Below are positions 22,309-32,926 of a DNA stretch of 64,000 bases, one piece after another. Made by a program: the position numbers and the translations under genes. Positions within the stretch are counted from its first letter, which is position 1. The number at the start of each line of letters is the position of its first letter. The notes beneath the pieces are model-generated. The model did not search any database. It saw nothing but the letters and a program-made list of their open reading frames with translations, and was not told the origin of the DNA. Source of the stretch: Linum tenue (taxonomy: Eukaryota; Streptophyta; Magnoliopsida; Malpighiales; Linaceae); contig CAMGYJ010000011.1 of assembly GCA_946122785.1 (NCBI GenBank), positions 20,337,007 through 20,401,006 of the forward strand, in the 5' to 3' direction.

Positions 22309-22496
22309 TTTCTTCTGACCTTTTCCATAAAAAAAGTAAAAAACCTACGTCCCGGTTAGGGTTTGGTCCATCGCCGTCACTCTCAATCACCCTCTACCCT
22401 ATAGGGAAATCAAAGACATCAGAAACAAAATGGAACTCTAGCCGGCGACTGCCCTACCCTCTCAAACCCCCCGCCGCCACCAATTTCCGGATGTCT
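22309..22496 (+). pseudogene. Truncated 5' copy of the F-box gene
   Basis: The words ACCTACGTCCCGGTTAGGG, TTTGGTCCAT, ACATCAGAAACAAAATGGAA and TCTCAAACCCCCCGCCGCCA are shared with the leader and start of the F-box gene at 29780. The homologous start codon is at 22430-22432, but codon 4 is TAG where the intact gene has CCG. Similarity stops abruptly near 22496, after about 20 codons. Same strand as its parent, about 7.3 kb away. Dead. Confidence 0.9.
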
Positions 22497-23290
22497 TCAC
22501 TCAATCTTTGGTCACTGTAACATGAAAGAACAAAAAGAAGATAATATAACAATAATCCTTACCAACAAAAACCTTAAAATTGAATTATGTAATTAGGGTG
22601 ACCAGTTAGATTCTTCCTACTTGACACGAACAAACTCTAAGTAGGGTAAAATATAAATTATTTTATTTCTAATTTGGAGGAATGGAAAAGAAAAGAAGAA
22701 TGATAAACTGAATTGATAATTGAACTATTATTCTTCTTCTTTACTTTCCCGAATAATTATATATAAGAACATATACATTGGAATTGCATTTTTTAATTCA
22801 TCATAACATGAAATTTATTTGCAATTGTATTTTGTAAGCTTGCATCTAATGCAATTATGGGTGTGCAACAGTGCAAGTCATATCATCTTGTTATGTTAAA
22901 TATTATTATTCAAGTGTTTATGTTTTCATGGTTGTATAAAAAAACTAATTGGGATTGCAACTGCAAGTGAATTGCATCGATATTGTGTAATAAAACTAAT
23001 ATGAGTTGGGTAGATAAATTGCAAGATAACAATAAATATAAAATAAATATAATACATGGAATAAATCTTACAACAACATTGATCTATATGCTCTAAATAA
23101 CCCAAACCTAAAATTGTTTGAACTTGGCCGCTGCACCACGCAAATCCCTCACCCAACCCTCTAGATTGCCGAAACCCGAATAATTATAAATTTATAATTA
23201 TAATAAACACATCACTTATATCGGGTGTTTGATGCAATGATGATGGTGACTCGCAAATGGCAGTTTGGCAATGGTTGCAGGGGTTGTGAT
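22497..23290. other. Intergenic stretch, nothing recognised
   Basis: AT-rich sequence with no supported coding region or structured repeat. It ends at the hAT MITE that starts at 23291. Confidence 0.4.
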
Positions 23291-23844
23291 TAGGGTGTCA
23301 GTCGGTCAGTTTTGGTTTAACCGAAAATCGATTTCTCGGTTATCGGTTAAACCGAGTCGTCCTATATGCCTGCCGACCACCGACCGTGAAAGAAGCCACG
23401 ATTAGCCGACCATTGACCGACCGGTTTTTGGTTTTGACTCAGCCGTGGTAACCGGAATTTTCTTATTTTAATAATTAATTATTTAATTACATGATAAAAA
23501 AAACTAAAAGGCAGAGAGGGATTTGAATCACCCGACTCATCCTCTCTCCTCATCTTCAATCTTCATCTCTCCTCATCTCCTCCAACCTCGCATCCTCAAT
23601 GAAGCTCTGCCGCCGCCGCATTTTTCCGCACCCAAGCTTCGTCGCCGATTTCTCTTCTTCCCTCATCCGATTCTGGATCTGCCGTCGCCGCATCGACGCT
23701 GATCAAGCTTCATCGTCGATTCCTCTTCTTCCCCATCTGATTCTGGATCTGTCGTCGCCGTTCCCTGTCGCTGCTGCCGGCTAGCTCGCGGCCGACGAAG
23801 GGAGGAAGGTTAACTGCTGACCGGAAACCGTTCTGCCACCCCTA
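23291..23844. mobile_element. hAT MITE
   Basis: Left end TAGGGTGTCAGTCGG; the complement of the right end is TAGGGGTGGCAGAACGG. Flanks GTTGTGAT (23283-23290) and ATTGTGAT (23845-23852) form an 8-base TSD with one mismatch. The interior has many CCGACC and GGTTTAACC words and a CT-rich stretch but no transposase. Confidence 0.8.
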
Positions 23845-23852
23845 ATTGTGAT

Positions 23853-24376
23853 TAGCAGGGGGTGGGAACAAATTTCGAGAGAGGAGATTGGAAGAGAAAA
23901 ATCAAGGAGTCAGCTCGCTAGGGAAAGGAGTTGGGAATCTACACTATATATAATACGTTTTCAAAGGTCTTGAATTCTCTATTTCAAAATCCCTGTCCTG
24001 TGAGCGTTTCCCGGAAGGGTATTTAAGGGGTTTCCTTAAAATAATTGGCACACAGCGTTTTGCCCTATTGGTCCATTTCCGTCGCTTCCTTTTATAGAAA
24101 CCTGAGTTGGGGGAGAAGGGGAGATCGATAAAAGCAACCAATTAAAGATGTCATTAGCAACGATGACTCCAGCCTCCTCGCAAAAGTTTAGAGTGGAGCA
24201 AAAGCAGTAGAAGATATCTCTTTGCATGGGAGAAAGAAGAAAATGCCATCATTCAAACTCAAGATTTTCTCAAATCTCAAATCACCAAATCAATGAGATT
24301 TGGCCATCCTCAATTAATAAAACCCCCCATATTTTCACAATGCCAAATTGCATGGATGAGATACAAAAATCAAATA
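23853..24376. other. Intergenic stretch between two hAT elements
   Basis: No gene was recognised. Short open frames here lack similarity to anything I know. Confidence 0.35.
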
Positions 24377-24384
24377 ACTATGAA

Positions 24385-25133
24385 CAGGGCCGTCCCATGA
24401 TATTTGGAGGCCCTGTTCAAGAATTTAAAATGTGGCCCCAAAAATTCGGTTACTAAACATTTACAATCCAATGATTTTGCTTCACTTCTAATTTTCGAAT
24501 CACATGTGTCCAGACTCTTTAATTCTCTGTTTTCTTTTACGCTTAGAACTACCTTTTTCAAAATTTTGGGTTCACATAACTAAAAATTATAACCAAAGAT
24601 TAGTGATTCCAAATTTCCAATCAATATTAAGTTCCCTGCAAAAGAGAAAGAAAAAAGAACTTAAAATTAAAATAAGTCGATTAATTGGCAGGATAATAGG
24701 AATGGACATTGATTAGAAGTTCATTAGAATTGAGTGTGAATAATTAATATTTAGGGGTTGGATGGTTTCAAAAAGTTGAAATTTTTTGGGGAATAGAAAA
24801 AGAGAGACGTTAAAAATCTTTACTGTTAATTTTGTTTCATCAAATGGCTTTCAGCTAAGTGGTTGAATCTCTTTTTAATGACCTGATGGTCAGGGGTTCA
24901 ATTCTCCATCCCGTCAGAAGATGCTCTTCTGCATGTGTGTTTTATGTGGGCTGCTTTGCAAGCCCAAGGGGTCTGCTCCGCCTGCTATTCTCCCTGCGAT
25001 TATGAGGCCCAAGTTGGGTCTGCTCCGCCTGCGATTATGAGGCCCAAGTTGGATCATTATGACTTATGAGGCCCCCGAAAATTTGAGGCCCTGTGCTGTG
25101 GGTCTGACCAGCACAGGGCCTGGGCCGGGCCTG
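24385..25133. mobile_element. Non-autonomous hAT element (CAGGGCCG family)
   Basis: The ends read CAGGGCCGTCCC and, on the complement, CAGGCCCGGCCC. A perfect 8-base TSD ACTATGAA lies at 24377-24384 and 25134-25141. GAGGCCC and GGAGGCCCTG words near both ends are typical of this widespread plant family. A SINE-like sequence appears to lie inside. Confidence 0.88.
24844..25010 (+). mobile_element. Possible tRNA-derived SINE or SINE fragment
   Basis: CAGCTAAGTGGTTGAATC resembles a pol III A box, and GGGGTTCAATTCTCC about 50 bases later resembles a B box. The spacing suits a tRNA-like head. The rest repeats GTCTGCTCCGCCTGC and GATTATGAGGCCCAAGTTGG twice. No clear A-tail or TSD was found. Confidence 0.35.
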
Positions 25134-25430
25134 ACTATGAACATTTGAAAATACCAGATCTCCACCTTTCCAAATCACCACTGATAACATCTTTGTGTCA
25201 TGCCGCATACTTTTGGCGAGAACTAGAGAATCTAGACACAAAATAGTGGGAAATCGAAAAGTTGCTTGATACAGAAGAAAATTATGTTGGAGTCTTGGAG
25301 TTGGAGAGCAGCAGGGAGTAATGGAAAGTGAAAAAAGAAGAGTGAAAGCTAGAACCTGGAAGGGGAATAGGAAAGGGACAAGGGTAATTGGTTTGTTATC
25401 TCGCATTTCCATAAGTTACCATAATAATTT

Positions 25431-25770
25431 GGGTAAATACAATATATTAGTCACAATTATTATGAAGCGCGAAATTATAATCATAATTATGGAAATTCAA
25501 ATTATTAGACAAACGTTAACTATCTGTTAACAATTCCGTTAATAATATTGACTAAATCTTTATATTTTAAAGTTATAAATTAAAAGCAGTCCGATGTGGC
25601 TGCTGCCGTGGCCGATGACGTGACCTTCTCCGTTAAAATTCAGTAACAGTAACAGACAGTTAGCTATATCTTGACCCGCAATAATAGTTATGGCTAATAA
25701 TTTTAATTTTCATAGTTGTGGCTATAATTTCCCGCTTATAATAGTTGTGGCTAATATATTATTTTTACCC
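25431..25770. mobile_element. MULE-type MITE with 9-bp TSD
   Basis: Inverted arms of about 130 bases, with ends GGGTAAATACAATATATTAG and, on the complement, GGGTAAAAATAATATATTAG. Flanked by a perfect 9-base TSD TAATAATTT at 25422-25430 and 25771-25779. No coding capacity. Confidence 0.88.
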
Positions 25771-25942
25771 TAATAATTTAGTATCGAAAAATGTAATATA
25801 ATTTTAAAATATTATTTTGTTTTCAAAGTGTTACATAAAACTTTGTAATATAGGTATTGGAAATTGGAACACAATTATAAACTTTCTAAATTAAATTATA
25901 GTTTTGTACACGCAAGAACAAGTGTGTTATGTTCCCTTAATT

Positions 25943-27385
25943 GGGGACCAGATCAGGTCAGTATCCTTACTATCAGTAATCCAATCATGTGTCCCCACGT
26001 GTTAGCTTTTTCTTTTTACTTAAATTAAACACGGAGGGGCACTAAGGTAAAAATGCACCCCCTATTTAATGATGTCTCTGACGCGCTGACCAGATCACAT
26101 CAGCGCCTTCTCTCTCCCCAAACAACCTTTAATTTTCCTTCTCTTAATCTTTAACGGACGATTTCTGACTCGTTTTAAGTCGGAATTTAATTTTTTTTGC
26201 ACAGTTAGATCAGATTAATTGTGCTCTTCAAAATTATATCCACTTTGATATTTTTCAGACATAAAAAAATTTGTCAGTTATTACCAGTCTATACCATATG
26301 GTAATGACTGGTATTGACCATACCATATGGTATGAAAAAATTTGTCACATCAATATATATTACGTTACCACCCAATACCATATGGTATAGTGTGGTAATA
26401 TCAATATATATTTCGTTACCACCCAATACCATATGGTATAGTGTGGTAATATCAATATATATTTCGTTACCACCCAATACCATATGGTATAGTGTGGTAA
26501 TATCAATATATATTTCGTTACCACCCAATACCATATGGTATAGTGTGGTAATATCAATATATATTTCGTTACCACCCAATACCATATGGTATAGTGTGGT
26601 AATATCACACAATACCATATGGTATAGAGTGGTAATATCAATATATATTTCGTTACCACACAATACCATATGGTATAGTGTGGTAATATCACACAATACC
26701 ATATGGTATAGAGTGGTAATATCAATATATATTTCGTTACCACGCAACACCATAAATTACCATAGGGTATAGTGTGGTAATATCAATATATATTTCGTTA
26801 CCACCCAATATCATATGGTATAGAGTCATAATATCAATATATATTATCTAAAAGGAAAAAAACAGAAGGAGGGAGAGAGAAAAAAATCGTCTTCTGATGC
26901 CTCTCATTTTCTCTTCCCCAATCAAGAACACCAAAATGCCAAAAAAAATGAGAAAGATCAGAATTGAGTCCAACGAGTTGATGAAGAGAAGAAATGCAAT
27001 AAAAGAGAGTGACTACAATTTTTATGCTAGAGACAAAAAATGAAGAAGGAAGAGAGCAGATCTAGATTTGAAAATGAGATTGTGACAGAAAAAGTAAGAG
27101 AGAAGGAATAGAGAAAGAGAAAAGATATGGAAAGAGATTGTAAAAAAGGAAGAGAGAAAGAAGAAAGTTGAGTTGCATAGACAAGAATTCTCTCTTTTTC
27201 ATTGAAAAGTCAGCTATTGAAATGCGGAATAAATAAAAAAAGTAACAATACAAAAACGGACAAAAATGCCCCTCCCCACCCAGCGTCCAGCCCATCCACA
27301 CGATTTTTCCATCCCTGGATCTACTGCCCGCGTGTTGTTACTGATGGGTCAGTAACCAGTGGTTACTGACCCTATCTTGGACCCC
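25943..27385. mobile_element. Inverted-end element, family A, containing a palindromic minisatellite
   Basis: Left end GGGGACCAGATCAGGTCAGTA; the complement of the right end is GGGGTCCAAGATAGGGTCAG. TTAATTG borders both sides (25937-25943 and 27386-27392), but the G/C runs leave the exact TSD length ambiguous. The first 350 bases match the element at 7094. The middle is a 51-bp tandem array. The right part is a GA-rich stretch with no recognised protein. Confidence 0.7.
26313..26840. repeat. 51-bp minisatellite with internal palindromes (33-bp variants)
   Basis: GTTACC marks unit starts at 26364, 26415, 26466, 26517, 26568, 26652, 26736 and 26797, so four successive periods are exactly 51, two are 84 (51+33) and one is 61. 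Each unit holds the 14-base perfect palindrome ATACCATATGGTAT, flanked by TTACCAC and GTGGTAA, so every unit is itself an imperfect dyad of about 34 bases. The 33-base variants repeat only the palindromic part. Confidence 0.95.
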
Positions 27386-27392
27386 TTAATTG

Positions 27393-27757
27393 TACATGTT
27401 ATATAGATGGGTTATTGACTTATCAATGTGAGCTTCTTTTTTTTACCATACTATCTAAAACATATGTATTCTAACTGTTATAGTGTTATTTGTTACATAA
27501 CAATAAGCACGCAAATAACATAACAATTAGATTAGATAAGCACACGATATGTAATCATTATGCATGCTTATTATATTGAAATTTGCCATACCTGGTCGAA
27601 CATAAAGTTACCTTATTTCAAAATATTGTAGGAATTCCCTATACTTTTATCACACGAATTAATATATACTTTTTATATAAAAAAATATTTAGTTGTGGCA
27701 CTAAATAAGAAGTGCATCATTGTCTAAAACAAAAGTAACATAGCCAAACAGTAAGTT
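27393..27757. other. Short intergenic gap, nothing recognised
   Basis: AT-rich sequence between the family A element and the next hAT. No feature could be supported. Confidence 0.35.
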
Positions 27758-27765
27758 GTCGTAAT

Positions 27766-28954
27766 CAGTGTTGTCACAACCGACCCAAGCTGGTCGGTCG
27801 ACCGGTAAAACCGGCACCCGGACAATCCCGGCCCGGATCATATCCAAAAGCGCAGCGGTCAGTAAGTCCGGCCGACGAGCGGCTGAAATAGTTAATCGTT
27901 CAAGCCGCTCGAGCCGGCCGAGCGGTTTTTTGCTTTTGAGTTCTGACCACGAATGCCAGCGGTAACAAATACTCTAGCGCAGACCCTACTGCCTCCAGCA
28001 AGTACCCCCGCGCTACTGATTGAGAACTAGATCTATGGATCTGCTATTTGGAAGGGAGGGAGAGAGAGAGAGAGAGGAGGAACTGTCGATTTGCTGGAGA
28101 GGAAGAGATCAAAGTAGGGACAATTCATCGGGTTGATAGGTATTCGCAGGGAATTAGAAATAATGGTGGGATTGGGGTAGAGAGAGGAAGAAGGGTGATG
28201 GTGATGAGAGCCGAGTAGAGTATAAGGCGAATGATTTCGAAGGAAACGGAGGTTGGAGCGGCGAGGGTCTTGGAGAAATCCAAAATCGCGATTGACTGTT
28301 GAGGAAATTTCGGCCTCACCACTATTACCTGGGGAAATAAGATACGGATCCAAGAGTTTGGGCGGCTACTAGGTACAAATGGGGTAGGATTGTTTTCAAG
28401 GGGTATAATATATATAATGCAAAATTCCTAAATGGTACTTGAAATGTAAATTTCTTTTTAGTCAATAAATTGTTAAATTAATGTGTCTTCAATTTATAAT
28501 ATTTATTTGGATAATGTCTATTTTTTATCCAAATTTTTTTCAGATTCTTTTATATTATCCAAATTTATTAAAATTCTATTAATTATCCAAATATTTCGTA
28601 ATGTATCAAAACATTAGTCATTTTTACGTTATCGTTAGTAATTTTGTAACTCTTTTCTTAGTTAAAATAATAAAGTTTTAGAATATTGACCTTCCTGAGT
28701 CTCTTCCAAGTCAATATTACTAACAAAATTGCTAACTGGGAGTTAACATTTGGCTAATTTTTAGTAATTCGATAGGTTTGGATAATATAAAAGAATCAGA
28801 AAAAGATTTGGATAAAAAATAGATATTACCCTATTTATTTTTATAAGGTGTCGGTTCTCTAACGGGTTTCTAACGGTGTAATACTGGTTGGATTACTAAA
28901 GTGTGAGCCGTTCACATTATCGGGTCATGCTCCGCTTCGGTTCTGACAACATTG
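27766..28954. mobile_element. Non-autonomous hAT element with a nested MULE MITE
   Basis: Ends CAGTGTTGTCACAACCGACC and, on the complement, CAATGTTGTCAGAACCGA. Flanks GTCGTAAT (27758-27765) and GCCGTAAT (28955-28962) form an 8-base TSD with one mismatch. CCGGCC-rich words near the left end and a GA-rich interior are present, but no transposase. A 323-bp MULE MITE sits inside at 28509-28831. Confidence 0.82.
28509..28831. mobile_element. MULE-type MITE nested in a hAT element
   Basis: Inverted ends GGATAATGTCTATTTTTTAT and, on the complement, GGGTAATATCTATTTTTTAT, with arms of about 80 bases. A perfect 9-base TSD TATTTATTT is at 28500-28508 and 28832-28840. It is younger than the hAT that contains it. 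Confidence 0.88.
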
Positions 28955-28962
28955 GCCGTAAT

Positions 28963-29389
28963 AGTGGAGGCTTGGGAGTTGCAGATCTCATGTTCGAATC
29001 CAAACGAGGCCTGTTGGTGTTCCCGGAGGTATAAGACTACTTAGGATGAAGTCCCGCTGGTGTCGAATTGAATGCAAGTGGCCATAAGATTTAGCAAGAC
29101 CCGCTGTTATAAAGTGGCACACGGGGTTGGAGTTCCTGGATAATGAAAAAAGGGCGAATTACACTTTTCCCAATTAAAATTAAAACTAAAAACTAATTTT
29201 TCATCCATTCTGAGTTTTGACTCTACGTATTTTCATTGAATTGTCAAGCTATAATAATTTATGAGAAAGACTTAAATGATCTTAACAGTGACAATGCTGA
29301 TCTAGATCACTGTTGTTTGGTTAAACTTTTGTCTGCATCAGAAAATGCTTTTTTTGGGCCAGCTGGTGATAAACATTGTGAATTTCCAG
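28963..29389. other. Intergenic stretch, probably ATG3 intron at its right end
   Basis: No coding region was recognised. The part immediately left of 29390 ends in a good acceptor (TTTCCAG) and is best read as intron sequence carried along with the ATG3 exon fragment. Confidence 0.4.
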
Positions 29390-29510
29390 TCCAAGATGCT
29401 TTTACAACCAGAACTAGTGCTTGAAGATGTTAGCCAGGACAATGCACGCAAAACGGTTACTATTGAAGACCATCCTCATTTGCCTGGGAAGCATGCATCA
29501 GTTCACCCAT
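29390..29510 (+). pseudogene. ATG3: ATG3 exon fragment with intron borders
   Basis: The 121-base segment encodes [16 protein letters not shown] followed by the ATG3-specific [19 protein letters not shown], which precedes the C-terminal region of the autophagy E2-like enzyme. It is bordered by TTTCCAG on the left and GTAAGC on the right, so it is a single genomic exon with pieces of both introns. No other ATG3 exon is found nearby. ATG3 transfers ATG8 to phosphatidylethanolamine; the catalytic Cys exon is absent, so this fragment is nonfunctional. It was probably copied or carried at the DNA level. Confidence 0.88.
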
Positions 29511-29779
29511 GTAAGCATGATATTGGATACAATGGATAGTAACTGTGAAAGATTCTCATTTAAAAGTTGAAACATTAATTTTCAAAAAACAAATTCCCGG
29601 CCAACGGGCCACGATCTAGTAATCAATAATGAAAAAACCCCTCCGCAAATGTGGCGATTCTTTTTCCCTTACATAGCTGCAGATCAGTTATTCTATTCCT
29701 CCCTTTCCGTATAAAAACCTACGTCCCGGTTAGGGTTTGGTCCATATCGCAGTCTCCTCTCAAATACATCAGAAACAAA

Positions 29780-31021
29780 ATGGAACTCCCGCCGGCGACT
29801 GCCCTGCCCTCTCAAACCCCCCGCCGCCACCAATTCCCGGACGTCCTCATCACCGACATCCTCCTGAGGCTTCCCTTTTCTCCCTGCACCGCCCGGTTCC
29901 GCTGCCTCAACAAATCATGGTGCCGATTCCTCTCCGACCCCTCTTTCCTCTCCAAGAACCTCTCCTCCTCCCATTCCAATTACCAAATCCTCGTCGAGCG
30001 GATCGAGAGGACCGAGAGGGACAAATCCCGGCGAGCCCACAGCTTCCACTCCTCCGAAACAATGGAGCTCCTCTTACCGTGTCCCCCCAGGCTGCCCTTC
30101 AATCCGGACAAAATCCGCGCTCGTCGTCCGGCCCTGAGAGTCGTAGGATGCTGCAACGGCCTCCTCTGCATCCTCCAGCAGGAAACGGATCTGATCCTCT
30201 GGAATCCGGCGACGTCCGAGTCGAAATTCGTCCCCAATTCCCCCTTCGGTCGCCCCCGCGACTACTCCGTGGGGGCGATCGGGTTCGGTTTCGATCCGGA
30301 GACGAACGACTACAAGATCGTCAGGCCGCTCCACGAGAACGTAATGTGTTGCCTCCAGTGTCGGTATTTCCTCGAGGTCTACAGCTTGAGGGCCGATTCG
30401 TGGAACAAGTACGACGATTTCCCGGATCTGGGATCCAAGATGCCGCAGTGCCGCCAGGGGAAGCTGTACTGGTGGAAATTGACGAGCGGGAAGAAGGGAT
30501 TGGTGTTCGATTCGTTCGACATTCGCGGTGAAGTGTTTGACAAGGTGGAATTGCCCTGTCCTCCTGCTTCGAACAAGTACGGCACTCCTGCGTGTCTGTT
30601 GAAGGAGGAGTCAATGTTGGCTGTTTTCCCCGACGAGGATGAAGACAGTGATGATGATGGATTTGGTGGAGGGAGGAAGAACTGGAGCGCGGCGACGTGG
30701 GAGATCTGGGTGCTGTTGAAGTACTGGCTGCCGGAGTCGTGGACCAAACTGTACGTCGTGACGAGTCCTCTGATGACGACGCTCGTGGACTGCGCGGGGA
30801 TTTCGAGCAACTTGAGGTTCTTCTTTGTTGGGTTTCCCAGCGATCTGGTGGATGAGAATGGGAATTACTGGGGAGATCGCAGCCTCCTTACGCTGGAGAT
30901 CGCCACAGGAGAGTTCACCCGCTCGCATATCGAAGCCATCTGTTTCGAAGTCGTCACGGATTATGTACCATCTCGAGTTTCTCTCCCAAGTTATTCTTCT
31001 GCCAGGTCAAGACACAAGTAA
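29780..31021 (+). CDS. F-box protein with F-box-associated (FBA) domain
   Basis: A single-exon protein of 413 residues. The start at 29780 (context ACAAAATGG) is chosen over an in-frame ATG at 29651 because it lies just before the F-box and is the start preserved in the truncated duplicate at 22430. The F-box covers about residues 20-60 (FPDVLITDILLRLPF, RCLNKSWCRFLSDPSF). An FBA-type segment follows, with VVGCCNGLLCIL near 121 and LWNPATSESKFVP near 140. An acidic patch of Asp/Glu lies near 290. Such proteins are substrate-recognition subunits of SCF ubiquitin ligases, with the F-box binding SKP1/ASK. The substrate is unknown. GC content is clearly higher than the flanks. Confidence 0.9.
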   Translation: MELPPATALPSQTPRRHQFPDVLITDILLRLPFSPCTARFRCLNKSWCRFLSDPSFLSKNLSSSHSNYQILVERIERTERDKSRRAHSFHSSETMELLLPCPPRLPFNPDKIRARRPALRVVGCCNGLLCILQQETDLILWNPATSESKFVPNSPFGRPRDYSVGAIGFGFDPETNDYKIVRPLHENVMCCLQCRYFLEVYSLRADSWNKYDDFPDLGSKMPQCRQGKLYWWKLTSGKKGLVFDSFDIRGEVFDKVELPCPPASNKYGTPACLLKEESMLAVFPDEDEDSDDDGFGGGRKNWSAATWEIWVLLKYWLPESWTKLYVVTSPLMTTLVDCAGISSNLRFFFVGFPSDLVDENGNYWGDRSLLTLEIATGEFTRSHIEAICFEVVTDYVPSRVSLPSYSSARSRHK

Positions 31022-32024
31022 TCGGCAATATAATGTCTCTGATTTTTATAGTTAGCGTGTGATAAGAATTCTGCTCTCATAGAGTTCTAAAGGAATGATG
31101 TTGTCAACTGTCATAAACAGATTATCTAAGTAATATTAATAATGTGTGCCTTGTTCCTCCATCTATGATCATTCATTGTTCAAAACTTTCTCGTTGACAC
31201 TTTCATTTATCAGTGGGGAACTTGAGTTTATCTGTGGCAATATGCGGGATGATAAGTTGATAACAATGATTTGGAAGAAAGTCGTTTGAAGAATACGAGT
31301 TTAAATTTATAGATTGTCAACAATCTATAAATTCTAACTCTTCGAATTGTTGAAAATAGATTTTAAAATGTTTATCGTTTGATAACGGTGATTGTTAAAA
31401 TTCAATGGAAATAAAAATTTTAATTTTATATTAAATAACATGTTTATTCTTAATAAAAAATTAGAGTGGTTCGAGAAATATTAAAATTTTTGTTGATAAA
31501 TATATTTAATATGATAAATAAATAAAAGAAAGAGAAAATGTATGAGAAAAAAAAATCTCACGGATCAAGATATAGAATTTCTCTGATTATGAGAGATTTG
31601 ATATCCGTAGATTTTAGAGATTTGACATCTCTAAATCTAAAATCCACAATACAAAGAGCAACAAAAAAACATAACTTTTTACAAAATCTACGGATTCAAT
31701 TAATCCACGTCTTAAATCCCGTTCTCCAAACGACCCCTAATTCGACCTATATATACCATGTAAAGGAAACAATGGAAAAGGCAAGTGTATAGTGTACGAC
31801 TGACGTACGCTAGTTTTTACCATATAAATTTATGCAGGCTAAAGTACGTCCGGGCGTATGCTAGCCTTTGTCATAATGTCATATATATGGTTTGTTGATT
31901 TCACACTTAAAGTTTTAATCATTCGTTAATTTTACTATCTCAAAATTTTATCAAGATTATTGAAATTTGGTTTTGAGATTGTGTACCTAATATGCCTTCT
32001 ATTTTTGTCCCTAACAACATTATG
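31022..32024. other. 3' flank of the F-box gene, with a possible Tourist-like MITE
   Basis: Within 31277-31738 the left edge reads AGTCGTTTGAAGAATACGAG, and the complement of the right edge reads GGGTCGTTTGGAGAACGGGA, resembling PIF/Harbinger-type ends. The left end contains a hairpin with a 13-base perfect stem at 31304-31316 and 31321-31333. TSDs were not resolved. No gene was recognised. Confidence 0.4.
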
Positions 32025-32250
32025 TAACATTATCACAAATGAAATGAGTTCGTTGAGCTCTACAAAAGGAGACTCATAAGGTATCTTCTTCGTTTTTAAC
32101 TCGATTTTGAAAAATTTGCACAGAAAGAACAGGTTTATCATGATCTATATATTGGATCAAAAAAAATTTAAGAAATAAATAGAGGACAAAAAAAATACCA
32201 CCTCATACCACCCTGATATAGGAGTGGTATCTTGTGGTACACATAGTTAG
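32025..32250 (-). repeat. Fragment of the family A inverted-repeat element
   Basis: Matches the arm at 8590-8890: shared words GGTATCTTCTTCGTTTTTAA, TTTGCACAGAAAG, ATCATGATCTAT and GGTATCTTGTGGTA. It is a third, truncated member of the family in this window. Confidence 0.75.
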
Positions 32251-32310
32251 TAAAATACGGTACGGGAAAGTTATGTAAAAAATACGTACGAGTAATATAC
32301 TTGGTCTCTA
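32244..32310 (+). repeat. Dispersed repeat end (TTAGTAAAATACGGTACG family)
   Basis: Reads TAGTAAAATACGGTACGGG..AAAGTTATGTA..AATACGTACG. An inverted copy is at 43005-43073. Probably the terminal part of a DNA transposon. The rest of this copy, to about 32560, is AT-rich with an AT dinucleotide run near 32347. Confidence 0.6.
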
Positions 32311-32926
32311 AGCTAAAGTTACGTTTAATAGTACGTTAATAGTCATATATATATATATATATAATTAATCATTTTAAAAATAAATAAATATATAAATAAT
32401 AGTAAAGTTAACAATTTAATTCATAAAATACGGATAATAAACGTGTTATACGCGATTTATATGTGTTTAGTACGGGAGCCATCAAATGAACGGTAAAAAA
32501 GAAACGGCTTGACAATAATACGGATGCGGAAGTTTTAAATGAATAAATACCGTACAATCACTTATTTTTCACAAGTTTACATAAAAAAATCACTTTTTTT
32601 GGTAATTACGATCACTTATTTTGCTTCCTTAGGTCGGTAATTTTTATTGGTATGCATTCTGTGATTTTGGATGGTCCATAAGCAATTATAGTTTTTTTAT
32701 TGAATTTGGAATTTTATGTTTAATTAGGTACCATAAAATAATGTTTCTTTTTTTAAATTAGGATTTTAGTATTTTACTGAATCATTATTGGTCATCCTAA
32801 AATTTAAATTTTATCGCCCTAAAATGCACTAAATTGACAAATTTACCCCTAAATTTGGATCCATCACCTGTCGCCGACTCCAATTCCAGTTCCCTCTCGT
32901 CTCCTCCATCTCCTACACTTCCTATA

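Noticed and set aside
24844..24920. Possible tRNA gene
   Set aside because: Box-like motifs are present, but no cloverleaf with paired acceptor and anticodon stems could be drawn. A SINE-like remnant fits better.
26289..26772. Open frames of about 125-155 residues on both strands with 17-residue repeats
   Set aside because: They exist only because the 51- and 33-base minisatellite units are multiples of three and lack stops. Both strands are open at once, and the sequence is palindromic repeat DNA.
29651..29779. Upstream in-frame ATG that would extend the F-box protein by 43 residues
   Set aside because: The extension lies in sequence homologous to the leader of the truncated copy. The ATG at 29780 has better context and sits just before the F-box.
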